Both the position numbers and the translations under genes were made by a program. Shown piece after piece: positions 1-6,371 of a stretch of 9,965 nucleotides of DNA (position 1 is its first letter; each line of letters starts with the position of its first letter). Origin of the DNA: Hydrogenimonas sp. (GTDB lineage Bacteria; Campylobacterota; Campylobacteria; Campylobacterales; Hydrogenimonadaceae); NCBI RefSeq assembly GCF_029933015.1, contig NZ_JAOZOZ010000057.1, positions 1 through 9,965 of the forward strand, read 5' to 3'. A model generated the notes under the pieces. That model was not told where the DNA came from and made no database searches. It worked only from the letters and a program-made list of their open reading frames with translations.

Positions 1-57
1 TTTATACGAGAATGTTTGAAAATCGGAAATTTTTGTTGTGTTCAGGGGATTGAAGAA

Positions 58-134
58 TGGTGGCGGGGGGGAGACTTGAACTCCCGACCTCCGGCTTATG
101 AGACCAGCGCTCTAACCAGCTGAGCTACCCAGCC
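58..134 (-). tRNA. tRNA-Met (anticodon CAU), CCA encoded
   Basis: Read on the minus strand, this 77-nt segment folds as a full cloverleaf: acceptor GGCTGGG/CCCCGCC, D-arm GCTC/GAGC, anticodon stem CTGGT/GCCGG around the loop CTCATAA (anticodon CAT), a 5-nt variable loop, T-stem GGGAG/CTCCC with loop TTCAAGT, then discriminator A and an encoded CCA (60-58). The G1-C72 pair and the lack of three G-C pairs in the anticodon stem argue against initiator tRNA. Elongator Met is most likely. A lysidine-modified tRNA-Ile2, also CAT in DNA, cannot be excluded by eye. The fourth acceptor pair is a U-C mismatch, which is unusual. Confidence 0.93.
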
Positions 135-135
135 A

Positions 136-176
136 ACCTCTGTTTGTGGAGCGGTATTTTAACCAAAAACAGAGGT
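136..176. repeat. 10-bp inverted repeat around the tRNA -10 box
   Basis: ACCTCTGTTT (136-145) and its exact complement AAACAGAGGT (167-176) are separated by 21 nt that contain the tRNA -10 box. It could be a regulator site, or a hairpin in read-through RNA from the AsmA-like gene, just 5' of the tRNA. There is no T-run, so it is not a standard terminator. Confidence 0.5.
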
Positions 177-184
177 GGTGTCAA
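156..184 (-). promoter_or_regulatory. sigma70 promoter of the tRNA gene
   Basis: On the minus strand there is a perfect -35 TTGACA (184-179), a 17-nt spacer and a -10 TAAAAT (161-156). The expected start is near 149, about 15 nt before the tRNA 5' end. The tRNA can therefore be transcribed independently of the AsmA-like gene upstream. A 10-bp inverted repeat (136-145 / 167-176) flanks the -10 box. Confidence 0.75.
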
Positions 185-201
185 GATGCTTCGATGGGGT
201 T

Positions 202-1701
202 TTAGAAAAGTTTTTTCAGAACATCCCCGGCGGGTGATTTTTTGATGTTGTCCGGGAGTCTCTTTTCGAGCTCCTCCTTCGCTTTGGCTTTCATGACCCC
301 TTTGCTGTCGACTTTGATTTCCGGATCGGTCAGTTTGCCTTTGATGACGACGGGCAGAAGCATTTTCCGGATTTTCACGTCGATCTTCGTGTCGATATAC
401 TGCTTTTCCAGATCGATCAGGCCGTTTTTGGATGTGATTTCGGTCAGTTTGCTTTTCATATAAAGATCGCTGTGAAGCTTTTTCTTTTCGATCTTCGTGT
501 CAAGCGTCGTGCGTTCGTAGACTTCCCGGGTGATGTCGAAGTTCGCCAGCTGTCGCAGCAGGAAACTCATCTTGTTGGGAAGGATCTGGCCGTTGAGCAG
601 CTCGGCGTGCAGGGTTCCCAGCTGGGTGACGGTGTCGTAGTCGAGATTCATGTTGGCCCGTGAATCGAAGATATGGGGGTAGAGCAGCATATCGGTCAGG
701 GCCACGGTCTGGATGTTTTTGATCTTCACGCTGGCTTTGTTGTTTTTGAAAAGGGCGTCGAAAGCGCCGCCGAGCGTATCTGAGTGGGCCGTCGCCTCCA
801 CACCGTTTTTGGCCACTTTCACGTCACCCGTGACGGTGATCTTGCCTTTCATGTGCTGGTTGGTGACGAAGTAGAGATCGTCGAGGTTTGGTACGTGGAG
901 GTTGTAGTCCGTCGTGAGCGAACCGTCGGAAATGTCGTAGGTGAGGGTCTTGCTTTTGAGTCTGGCGATGGATGTAAGAAAGTCGACGTCGGAGATCGCT
1001 TTGGTGCCCGCCAGACGGGTATGGATATCCCCTTTGAAGGTCAATTTGGACGGTATGGAGAGGTTGAAATCGTTTTTGACCGGGGCGGGATGGACCAGAC
1101 CTTTTGTGATTTTTGTGACGACGTTGCCCTTGAGTGCTTTCATGTCGAGACTCGGGATATCGGCATCGATATCGACAAGTCCTTCGGCATAGTCGGGCTG
1201 ATCGACCATGTGCAGAAGCCTGTCGATGTGCAGGTGGGCGATTTTGGCTTTGAGGTTTTCGGGGTTGAAGTTTCGCAGTGCCAGGTGATAGTCGGTGGCG
1301 CTTCCCGCGACATCGCTTTTACCGTCGATATGCATCATTTTCTGATCGCCCTTCACGGTGCCGTGGGTTCTGAATGGGCCGTTGAGCTTCTGTCCGATCA
1401 GTTTCTGAAGATTGGCCAGCTCCTTGATGTCGACATCGTAGGTGGCATCGACGGACTGACTCATCAGATTCATCGTGCCTTTGGCCCCGATGTGTGTATC
1501 TTCACCGATCTGAAGGGCCACTTCGAAACGGTCGGGACGCAGGACGAAAGTCTGAAGTTTCGTCGGCAGGGGCACCTGGGCCGCGATCTTGCTCTCGATG
1601 ACGGGCCTCAGGAAGTCGTTGCCGGGCGAGGTAAACAGCACGCCGTAGACAGCTCCTATAAGAAGCAGCAGAAGTACAACGATGGAGACGATGTATTTCA
1701 T
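202..1701 (-). CDS. AsmA-like inner-membrane-anchored periplasmic protein
   Basis: 499 residues. Residues 4-22 are a hydrophobic stretch after MKY, a signal anchor or uncleaved signal, so the bulk should lie in the periplasm. The rest is a long beta-rich chain with alternating polar and hydrophobic residues and repeated short T/D/K-rich strands, as in AsmA/TamB-type proteins, which are thought to move or organise lipids between membranes. The C-terminal part (about residues 450-470) has PVVIKGKLTDPEIKVD, like the P-x-I-x-G-x-x-x-x-P-x-x-x-x-D signature near AsmA C-termini. The last 30 residues are Lys-rich. Start ATG 1701 follows AAAGGA (complement of 1710-1715). It is transcribed away from groES and ends 68 nt before the tRNA. 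Assignment rests on overall character and that motif, so a lineage-specific AsmA relative is the safest reading. Confidence 0.7.
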   Translation of the reverse strand: MKYIVSIVVLLLLLIGAVYGVLFTSPGNDFLRPVIESKIAAQVPLPTKLQTFVLRPDRFEVALQIGEDTHIGAKGTMNLMSQSVDATYDVDIKELANLQKLIGQKLNGPFRTHGTVKGDQKMMHIDGKSDVAGSATDYHLALRNFNPENLKAKIAHLHIDRLLHMVDQPDYAEGLVDIDADIPSLDMKALKGNVVTKITKGLVHPAPVKNDFNLSIPSKLTFKGDIHTRLAGTKAISDVDFLTSIARLKSKTLTYDISDGSLTTDYNLHVPNLDDLYFVTNQHMKGKITVTGDVKVAKNGVEATAHSDTLGGAFDALFKNNKASVKIKNIQTVALTDMLLYPHIFDSRANMNLDYDTVTQLGTLHAELLNGQILPNKMSFLLRQLANFDITREVYERTTLDTKIEKKKLHSDLYMKSKLTEITSKNGLIDLEKQYIDTKIDVKIRKMLLPVVIKGKLTDPEIKVDSKGVMKAKAKEELEKRLPDNIKKSPAGDVLKKLF

Positions 1702-1746
1702 TATATGGATCCTTTCGGGTAGGGTATTTCAGTGGAAATTTCGCAA

Positions 1747-1755
1747 ATTATATCA
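1747..1755 (-). promoter_or_regulatory. extended -10 promoter for the AsmA-like gene
   Basis: On the minus strand TGA-TATAAT (1755-1747) is an extended -10 box with a perfect TATAAT and no good -35 at 17 nt. Predicted start is near 1740, giving a leader of about 39 nt. Many Campylobacterota promoters lack a -35 element. Confidence 0.5.
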
Positions 1756-1798
1756 TGAAACGGTCGCCAGAAGTGCACAAAAAATCATTAACTACCAT

Positions 1799-1819
1799 AT
1801 TGAGCGATATGGACTAAAG
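1799..1819. promoter_or_regulatory. possible HspR (HAIR-like) operator upstream of groESL
   Basis: ATTGAGC-N7-ACTAAAG matches the HAIR consensus CTTGAGT-N7-ACTCAAG at 11 of 14 fixed positions with the right spacing. It lies about 40 bp upstream of the groES -35. HspR control of groESL is known in Helicobacter and Campylobacter. The match is imperfect and no hspR gene is in view. No CIRCE element (HrcA site) is present. Confidence 0.35.
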
Positions 1820-1847
1820 AATATATCGTTTAGAGACTAAATAATAT
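1812..1847 (+). repeat. 13-bp direct repeat and small palindrome upstream of groES
   Basis: GACTAAAGAATAT (1812-1824) recurs as GACTAAATAATAT (1835-1847), 12 of 13 identical, 23 bp apart. The second copy overlaps the dyad TTTAG-AGA-CTAAA (1829-1841). The array ends about 10 bp before the -35, where a regulator of groESL could bind. Confidence 0.45.
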
Positions 1848-1857
1848 GGCGAAACTC

Positions 1858-1886
1858 TTGACAAAGAAAATTTTTTGGGTTAAAAT
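1858..1886 (+). promoter_or_regulatory. sigma70 promoter of groESL
   Basis: Consensus -35 TTGACA (1858-1863), exact 17-nt spacer ending in a T-run and GGGT, and -10 TAAAAT (1881-1886). Start expected near 1893, leader about 44 nt. This is a strong housekeeping promoter, as expected for a chaperonin operon. Confidence 0.8.
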
Positions 1887-1936
1887 TTCGGCACTTTAAA
1901 AAAGTAATTGCTAAATCAAAATTGAAAGGAGCGTCC

Positions 1937-2206
1937 ATGAGTTTCCAACCACTTGCTAACAGAGTTTTGGTAGAACGTGTCGACGAACCCCAGCAAACAG
2001 CATCGGGCATTATCATCCCCGACAATGCGAAGGAGAAACCGCAGGAAGCGATCGTTTTGGAGATCGGACCGGAGGTCGAAGAAGAGGGTCACATCAAAAA
2101 GGGTGACAAAGTCGTCTTCGGCAAATACAGTGGTACGGAAATTACCATCGACGGAAAAGAGTTGCTGATTCTCAACAGCGACGACATTCTTGGAATTTTG
2201 AAATAA
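1937..2206 (+). CDS. groES: Co-chaperonin GroES (Hsp10)
   Basis: 89 residues, the usual size for GroES (Campylobacter about 86, E. coli 97). It forms the heptameric lid that caps GroEL and closes the folding chamber in the cytoplasm. The protein opens MSFQPLANRVLVERVDE; the mobile loop follows (ASGIIIPDNAKEKP, about residues 22-35), whose G-I-I-I segment corresponds to the hydrophobic GroEL-contacting tripeptide. The C-terminal half has the KKGDKVVFGKYSGTE strand typical of the family and ends NSDDILGILK. The ATG at 1937 is chosen because GAAAGGAG (1924-1931) lies just 5 nt upstream. An in-frame TTG at 1922 would place the Shine-Dalgarno inside the gene. It is first in a two-gene operon, with groEL starting 15 nt after the stop. 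Confidence 0.97.
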   Translation: MSFQPLANRVLVERVDEPQQTASGIIIPDNAKEKPQEAIVLEIGPEVEEEGHIKKGDKVVFGKYSGTEITIDGKELLILNSDDILGILK

Positions 2207-2221
2207 GAGGAGGGTTGAAGA

Positions 2222-3859
2222 ATGGCAGCGAAAGAGATTCATTTTTCAGACAGCGCACGTAACGAGCTTTTCGAAGGTGTGAAGAAACTGGCCGATGCGG
2301 TCAAAGTGACGATGGGACCGCGCGGACGCAACGTACTCATCCAAAAGAGCTTCGGTGCGCCCAGCATCACCAAAGACGGCGTGAGTGTCGCCCGTGAGAT
2401 CGAGCTGGGAGACACCGTCGAGAACATGGGTGCCCAGCTCGTCAAAGAGGTCGCCAGCAAAACGGCCGACGAGGCGGGTGACGGTACGACGACTGCGACC
2501 GTTTTGGCCTACAGCATCTTCAAAGAGGGTCTGCGCAACATCACGGCGGGTGCCAACCCGATCGAAGTGAAGCGCGGCATGGACAAAGCGGCCAACGCGA
2601 TCATCGACGAACTCAAAAAGATCGCCAAAGAGGTCAAAGACAAGAAAGAGATCGCCCAGGTGGCCAGCATCTCCGCAAACAACGACAGCAAGATCGGTGA
2701 TCTGATCGCCGAAGCGATGGACAAAGTCGGCAAAGACGGCGTCATCACCGTCGAAGAGGCCAAAGGTATCATCGACGAGCTCGAAGTGGTCGAGGGTATG
2801 CAGTTCGACCGCGGATATCTGAGCCCCTACTTCATCACCGATACCGAAAAGATGGAAGCGGTACTGGAGAACCCCTATATCCTGTTGACCGACAAGAAAG
2901 TCAACAACCTCAAGGATATCCTGCCGGTTCTCGAAGGCATCCAGCAAAGCGGACGCCCGCTGCTCATCATCGCCGAAGATGTCGAGGGCGAAGCGCTGGC
3001 GACACTGGTCGTCAACAAACTGCGCGGCATCCTCAACATCGCGGCGGTCAAAGCGCCGGGATTCGGTGACCGACGCAAGGCGATGCTCCAGGATATCGCC
3101 ACACTGACCGGCGGTACCGTCATCAGCGAAGAGGTAGGACGCACACTCGAGAGCGCTACCGTCGCGGATCTGGGACAGGCCGGACGCGTCGTCATCGACA
3201 AGGACAACACGACGATCGTCGACGGCAAGGGCGACAAAGCCGCCGTCGAAGCGCGCATCAAAGAGATCAAGATCCAGATCGAAAATACGACAAGCGACTA
3301 CGATCGTGAAAAACTGCAGGAGCGCCTGGCCAAGCTGAGCGGCGGTGTTGCCGTCATCAAAGTCGGTGCCGCGACCGAAACCGAGATGAAAGAGAAGAAA
3401 GACCGCGTCGACGACGCTCTCAGCGCTACCAAAGCGGCAGTCGAAGAGGGTATCGTCATCGGCGGCGGTGCGGCTTTGATCCGTGCAGCCAGCAAAGTCG
3501 ATCTGAATCTCGAAGGTGACGAAGCGATCGGTGCGGATATCATCCTTCGCGCCATCAAGGCACCGCTGAAGCAGATCGCCGAAAACGCAGGCTTCGACGC
3601 AGGTGTCGTGGCGAACAATGTCATGTGCGCCGAAGACGAAAATGTCGGATTCAACGCGGCCACCGGCGAGTATGTCGATATGCTCGAAGCGGGTATCATC
3701 GACCCTGTCAAAGTCGAGCGTGTCGCACTGCAAAACGCCACGAGCGTCGCGAGCCTTCTGCTGACGACCGAGGCGACCGTCAGCGAAATCAAAGAGGAGA
3801 AACCGGCCCCGGCAATGCCGGATATGGGCGGAATGGGAGGCATGGGCGGCATGATGTAA
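2222..3859 (+). CDS. groEL: Chaperonin GroEL (Hsp60)
   Basis: 545 residues, full length for GroEL, the tetradecameric ATP-driven folding chamber of the cytoplasm. Visible signatures: VTMGPRGRNV (29-38) and TKDGVSVAREI (50-60) with Asp52; GDGTTTAT from 86, with Asp87 coordinating the nucleotide magnesium; the apical segment PYFITDTEKM; APGFGDRRKAML; and VDDALSATKAAVEEG, carrying the equivalent of catalytic Asp398. The tail is the flexible GGM repeat (GGMGGMGGMM), which lines the chamber floor. AGAGGAGGG (2207-2213) lies 8 nt before the ATG. Wording is very close to Campylobacter GroEL, the best taxonomic marker here. The gene is followed by a strong terminator. Long antisense frames across it reflect codon bias and are not genes. 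Confidence 0.99.
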   Translation: MAAKEIHFSDSARNELFEGVKKLADAVKVTMGPRGRNVLIQKSFGAPSITKDGVSVAREIELGDTVENMGAQLVKEVASKTADEAGDGTTTATVLAYSIFKEGLRNITAGANPIEVKRGMDKAANAIIDELKKIAKEVKDKKEIAQVASISANNDSKIGDLIAEAMDKVGKDGVITVEEAKGIIDELEVVEGMQFDRGYLSPYFITDTEKMEAVLENPYILLTDKKVNNLKDILPVLEGIQQSGRPLLIIAEDVEGEALATLVVNKLRGILNIAAVKAPGFGDRRKAMLQDIATLTGGTVISEEVGRTLESATVADLGQAGRVVIDKDNTTIVDGKGDKAAVEARIKEIKIQIENTTSDYDREKLQERLAKLSGGVAVIKVGAATETEMKEKKDRVDDALSATKAAVEEGIVIGGGAALIRAASKVDLNLEGDEAIGADIILRAIKAPLKQIAENAGFDAGVVANNVMCAEDENVGFNAATGEYVDMLEAGIIDPVKVERVALQNATSVASLLLTTEATVSEIKEEKPAPAMPDMGGMGGMGGMM

Positions 3860-3864
3860 TGCCG

Positions 3865-3923
3865 TCCGGTCCGACCGGAAAAGCGACAAGGGGCGGTGGG
3901 GGTTTCCCGCCGCCCCTTTTTTT
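3865..3923 (+). terminator. Rho-independent terminator of groESL
   Basis: GGGGCGGTGGG (3890-3900), loop GGTTT, CCCGCCGCCCC (3906-3916), then seven T. The 11-bp stem has one T-G wobble. A smaller hairpin TCCGGT-CCG-ACCGGA (3865-3879) precedes it. It isolates the operon from the diguanylate cyclase gene. Confidence 0.93.
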
Positions 3924-3967
3924 ATCGATTCACTCGAAAAATTTCCGAGAGGTCGATAGAATTATCC

Positions 3968-3994
3968 TTGATTTTATACGAGTGACGGCATAAT
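3968..3994 (+). promoter_or_regulatory. weak candidate promoter of the GGDEF gene
   Basis: TTGATT (3968-3973) and CATAAT (3989-3994) lie only 15 nt apart; shifting to TAATAC gives 17 nt. Since a terminator ends groESL just upstream, some promoter is needed in 3924-4015, and this is the best match I see. Confidence 0.35.
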
Positions 3995-4029
3995 ACACCA
4001 CAAATTCTATGAAATCTTGAGGTCTGCAT

Positions 4030-5733
4030 GTGAAAAAGCCGTCGGTATCGCTCAAAAGCGTCAATATCATATTCTTTGTCATTCTGGTCTCCTTTGTCGC
4101 CCTGATCGGTATCGAACAGTATCGCTACATCAAACGGGAGTTCATGACAGAACTGCAGAAGAGGATCGAGACGAACACCTATCAGCTGCAGGACTATTTC
4201 AAGAACAGTTTCGACAGGCTCCATCACGTTTTCAACAAAACCTCCCAGCTCGATTTTCAGAAACTCCAGGAGGTGAAAGAGTATTTCGATACGATCGACA
4301 AACCGCTCGAACCCATCCATAAACGTCTCAACGAAAATGTCATTTTCGGAACCTACGACATCTATCTGATCGGTCCGGACAAAGTGATCGTCCGATCCAC
4401 TTTCCCCATGGATGTGGGAATGGATTTCAAAAATTACGAATATGCCTCCAGGATTTTCGATATGGTTAGAAACGGTGTCATCCCCTATCATCTCTCTACG
4501 CCATATTTCTCCTCGGTCTCCAACGATTTCAGAAGGTACCTCCTCACACTATCGAAGCATGGCGACTTTTTCGTACAGATATCCCACAACTACTTCCCGC
4601 TGGAGAACGTACGCAACGAAGTGCTGCTTCTCAAAGAGCGCTATCCCCATCTCAAAACGCTGGAGGTGATCTTTTCCAGCAACGACCTGATCAAGAGACT
4701 GGACAGAGTCTATCTCGACAAAAAGGATTTTTTCAAGAAGCATGAAAAGGAGAAGGAAGATCTACTTCGGCAGTTCGCCAAAGATCTGCATCTGGATCTG
4801 AATATCTCCGGGGCGATGAGAGAGAAAAACCTGATAGAGCTTCTTTTCGGAAAAGAGAGGATCCGATACAGAATCGATCCTGCGTCCAAAACGGCGGCGG
4901 TCTATTCACTTTCGGAAAATATTTTCAACGACAGCGTGAACAGAGAGATCATCATCCTCAGATCGATATACGATCTGCACGGTTTCTATGCCGGCTATCA
5001 CACCCGTCTGACGCGCCTTGGCGTCATCATGGCCCTGAGTTTTCTGATGATCATGGCCATCTTCTTCTTTGTCAAAAGGCTTTTTTCCGATCAGTTGGTG
5101 CAGATGGCCGGCGCGCTGAAACACGATCACGATATCGAAACGGGAGATTGTGTCGTCAAGGAGTTCAAGATGGTGTCCGATGCCATCAACAACTATCGGG
5201 AAAAACTGAAGCGCAAAAACAGGGAGTTGGAGATGCTCTCCCATACCGATCCTCTGACAGGGGTCTATAACCGGCGCTATTTCGGCAAAATGCTGGAGGA
5301 GTATATCTACGAATACCGACGATATGGACGCAGATTCGCACTGCTTGTCTTCGATATCGACAACTTCAAGCAGATCAACGACGAATATGGGCACGATGTG
5401 GGTGACGAGGTACTCCGGGAGATCACGAACGTCATCGCCCATGAAATCCGGATGAGCGATCTGCTGTTTCGTATCGGCGGTGAGGAGTTTGCCATACTTT
5501 TCGAGCCTATCGATCCCTCGCATGCCGAAAAGATCGCCACAGGGCTTTGTGAAAGCGTAAGAAAGCACAGGTTTCTGAACCGTTTTCATGTGACGATCAG
5601 TATCGGTGTCTCCTGCTTCAGAGAGGATGACGATACCTTTTCTCTCTATAAACGTGTCGACTCCTATACCTATCGATCGAAAAAGAGTGGCAAAGACAGA
5701 GTGACTGCGGACGAAAAGGAAACGGATGAGTGA
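4030..5733 (+). CDS. Membrane-bound diguanylate cyclase (GGDEF) with periplasmic sensor domain
   Basis: 567 residues, expected to make cyclic di-GMP from two GTP at the inner membrane. Residues about 8-27 form a first membrane helix, 30-328 an external sensor region, and 331-351 a second helix. The stretch DKVIVRSTFPMDVGMDF looks like the strand and turn of a Cache-type domain, but the ligand cannot be read. A short coiled linker (NNYREKLKRKNRELEML) leads to the cyclase, which starts at DPLTGVYNRR (Asp407). FDIDNFK (441-447) holds a metal-binding Asp. The active site is GGEEF (483-487), intact. RMSD (474-477), five residues upstream, is an intact RxxD inhibitory site, so product feedback is expected. 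No EAL domain is present. The start is GTG 4030, after GAGG (4019-4022), since the overlapping ATG at 4028 runs into TGA. It is convergent with perR. Confidence 0.93.
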   Translation: MKKPSVSLKSVNIIFFVILVSFVALIGIEQYRYIKREFMTELQKRIETNTYQLQDYFKNSFDRLHHVFNKTSQLDFQKLQEVKEYFDTIDKPLEPIHKRLNENVIFGTYDIYLIGPDKVIVRSTFPMDVGMDFKNYEYASRIFDMVRNGVIPYHLSTPYFSSVSNDFRRYLLTLSKHGDFFVQISHNYFPLENVRNEVLLLKERYPHLKTLEVIFSSNDLIKRLDRVYLDKKDFFKKHEKEKEDLLRQFAKDLHLDLNISGAMREKNLIELLFGKERIRYRIDPASKTAAVYSLSENIFNDSVNREIIILRSIYDLHGFYAGYHTRLTRLGVIMALSFLMIMAIFFFVKRLFSDQLVQMAGALKHDHDIETGDCVVKEFKMVSDAINNYREKLKRKNRELEMLSHTDPLTGVYNRRYFGKMLEEYIYEYRRYGRRFALLVFDIDNFKQINDEYGHDVGDEVLREITNVIAHEIRMSDLLFRIGGEEFAILFEPIDPSHAEKIATGLCESVRKHRFLNRFHVTISIGVSCFREDDDTFSLYKRVDSYTYRSKKSGKDRVTADEKETDE

Positions 5734-5737
5734 AAGA

Positions 5738-5793
5738 GGAGCCGAAGGCGCGTTCCGGCTCCCGGGAAGTTTGAGATAGGTTCTATCTTTTTT
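5738..5793. terminator. hairpins between convergent GGDEF and perR genes
   Basis: GGAGCCGAA (5738-5746) pairs with TTCCGGCTCC (5753-5762) with one bulged C. A second small hairpin AGATAG-GTT-CTATCT (5774-5788) runs into six T and overlaps the perR stop codon. On the plus strand the pair resembles a weak terminator for the cyclase. On the minus strand the first hairpin is followed by TCTTTC and could end perR transcripts. Confidence 0.55.
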
Positions 5794-6190
5794 GACAATC
5801 CGGGCAGATGCCGCGGAGTGTTATGAAACTCTCATTAATGATGTAACCGCTCACTTTTTCGGCCTCTTCGATGATCTTCTCCGTACCGATGACGATATCT
5901 TCGACTTTGTGGCACTTGTCGCATACCATGTGAAGGTGCGGCTCTTTGATCAGTTCGTAGACCGACTTGGTTTCGGGCAGTTTGACCTCCTGGATCAGGC
6001 CGCTTTCGATCATCTGGTTGATGTTTTTGTAGATCGTCGCCAGCGAGACACTCGGAAACTCCTTGAGCATCTCCTTGTAGAGATCTTCGATATTGATATG
6101 TCCGTGCTTTTCGAGCATCTTGACGATCTTCAACCGTTGAGGCGTCACTTTGAGTTGATGCTCTTTAAGCAGTTCGGCTGTACCTTTCAT
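5783..6190 (-). CDS. perR: Peroxide-responsive Fur-family repressor (PerR-like)
   Basis: 135 residues, normal for Fur/PerR, dimeric metal-dependent repressors. The N-terminal half is the winged helix (KVTPQRLKIV, then SLATIYKNINQM as recognition segment). The C-terminal half has the HLHMVCDKC motif. By alignment to B. subtilis PerR, the regulatory site would be His31, Glu79, His85, His87 and Asp98, and the structural zinc site Cys90, Cys93, Cys129, Cys132. Asp rather than Glu at the 98 position (KVEDI) is the residue type linked to peroxide sensing, and the text resembles Campylobacter PerR. Divergent peroxide-defence genes support the call. A Fur paralogue is the alternative. ATG 6190 is chosen because GGGGAG (complement of 6201-6206) lies 10 nt upstream; the upstream in-frame ATGs lack a site. 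Confidence 0.85.
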   Translation of the reverse strand: MKGTAELLKEHQLKVTPQRLKIVKMLEKHGHINIEDLYKEMLKEFPSVSLATIYKNINQMIESGLIQEVKLPETKSVYELIKEPHLHMVCDKCHKVEDIVIGTEKIIEEAEKVSGYIINESFITLRGICPDCQKR

Positions 6191-6216
6191 AAAACATACT
6201 CTCCCCATAAATTCTC

Positions 6217-6227
6217 GGTATTTTACC
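6217..6227 (-). promoter_or_regulatory. perR -10 region inside a small dyad
   Basis: On the minus strand TAAAAT (6225-6220) is a good -10 preceded by a T-run and GG, with no recognisable -35. It lies inside the perfect dyad GGTA-TTT-TACC (6217-6227). This is a plausible place for autoregulation, but it does not look like a Fur/PerR box. Confidence 0.45.
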
Positions 6228-6237
6228 AAAAAATGTA

Positions 6238-6278
6238 TTTGATAGTTTATACATCAAAATTTTTAACAACAGTGTTAA
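6238..6278. repeat. two dyads in the perR-ferritin divergent region
   Basis: TTTGAT-N9-ATCAAA (6238-6258) and TTAACA-ACAG-TGTTAA (6263-6278) are perfect 6-bp inverted repeats, five bp apart, in the middle of the intergenic space. They could be operators for one or both divergent genes. Neither matches a box I can name. Confidence 0.4.
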
Positions 6279-6288
6279 TATACGCAGG

Positions 6289-6317
6289 TCGACAGGAAAA
6301 TAATTTTCTTTTAAGAA
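6289..6317 (+). promoter_or_regulatory. ferritin-rrc promoter with Fur/PerR-type box in the spacer
   Basis: TCGACA (6289-6294), a 17-nt spacer and TAAGAA (6312-6317) form a reasonable promoter. The spacer contains the perfect palindrome GAAAAT-A-ATTTTC (6296-6308). Its 6-1-6 geometry and wording resemble the Fur box core GATAAT-N-ATTATC with one change per half. A repressor bound here would block RNA polymerase. PerR is encoded next door. Confidence 0.5.
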
Positions 6318-6326
6318 TAAATACGT

Positions 6327-6356
6327 AATAATTTTCCAAGGAAAAAAATTTTCCAA
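6327..6356 (+). repeat. AATAATTTTC direct repeat and AATTTTCCAA repeat in the ferritin leader
   Basis: AATAATTTTC in the operator (6299-6308) recurs at 6327-6336. AATTTTCCAA occurs at 6330-6339 and 6347-6356. TTTTCC-AA-GGAAAA (6332-6345) is also an inverted repeat. These lie just before the Shine-Dalgarno AGGAG (6361-6365) and may be secondary operator sites or a leader hairpin. Confidence 0.4.
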
Positions 6357-6371
6357 TAAAAGGAGTCAACT

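Noticed and set aside
784..1722. 312-codon plus-strand frame across the AsmA-like gene
   Set aside because: Antisense shadow: low-complexity Val/Asp/Gly text, with no signal or family features, while the minus-strand protein has a signal anchor, a Shine-Dalgarno and a promoter.
1795..1900. CIRCE element for HrcA
   Set aside because: No TTAGCACTC-N9-GAGTGCTAA or near match; the dyads present are shorter and worded differently.
2246..3889. 547-codon open frame on the minus strand opposite groEL, and shorter frames in other phases
   Set aside because: These mirror groEL codon bias (Asp/Val/Phe-rich antisense text), have no ribosome site, and cover a certain gene.
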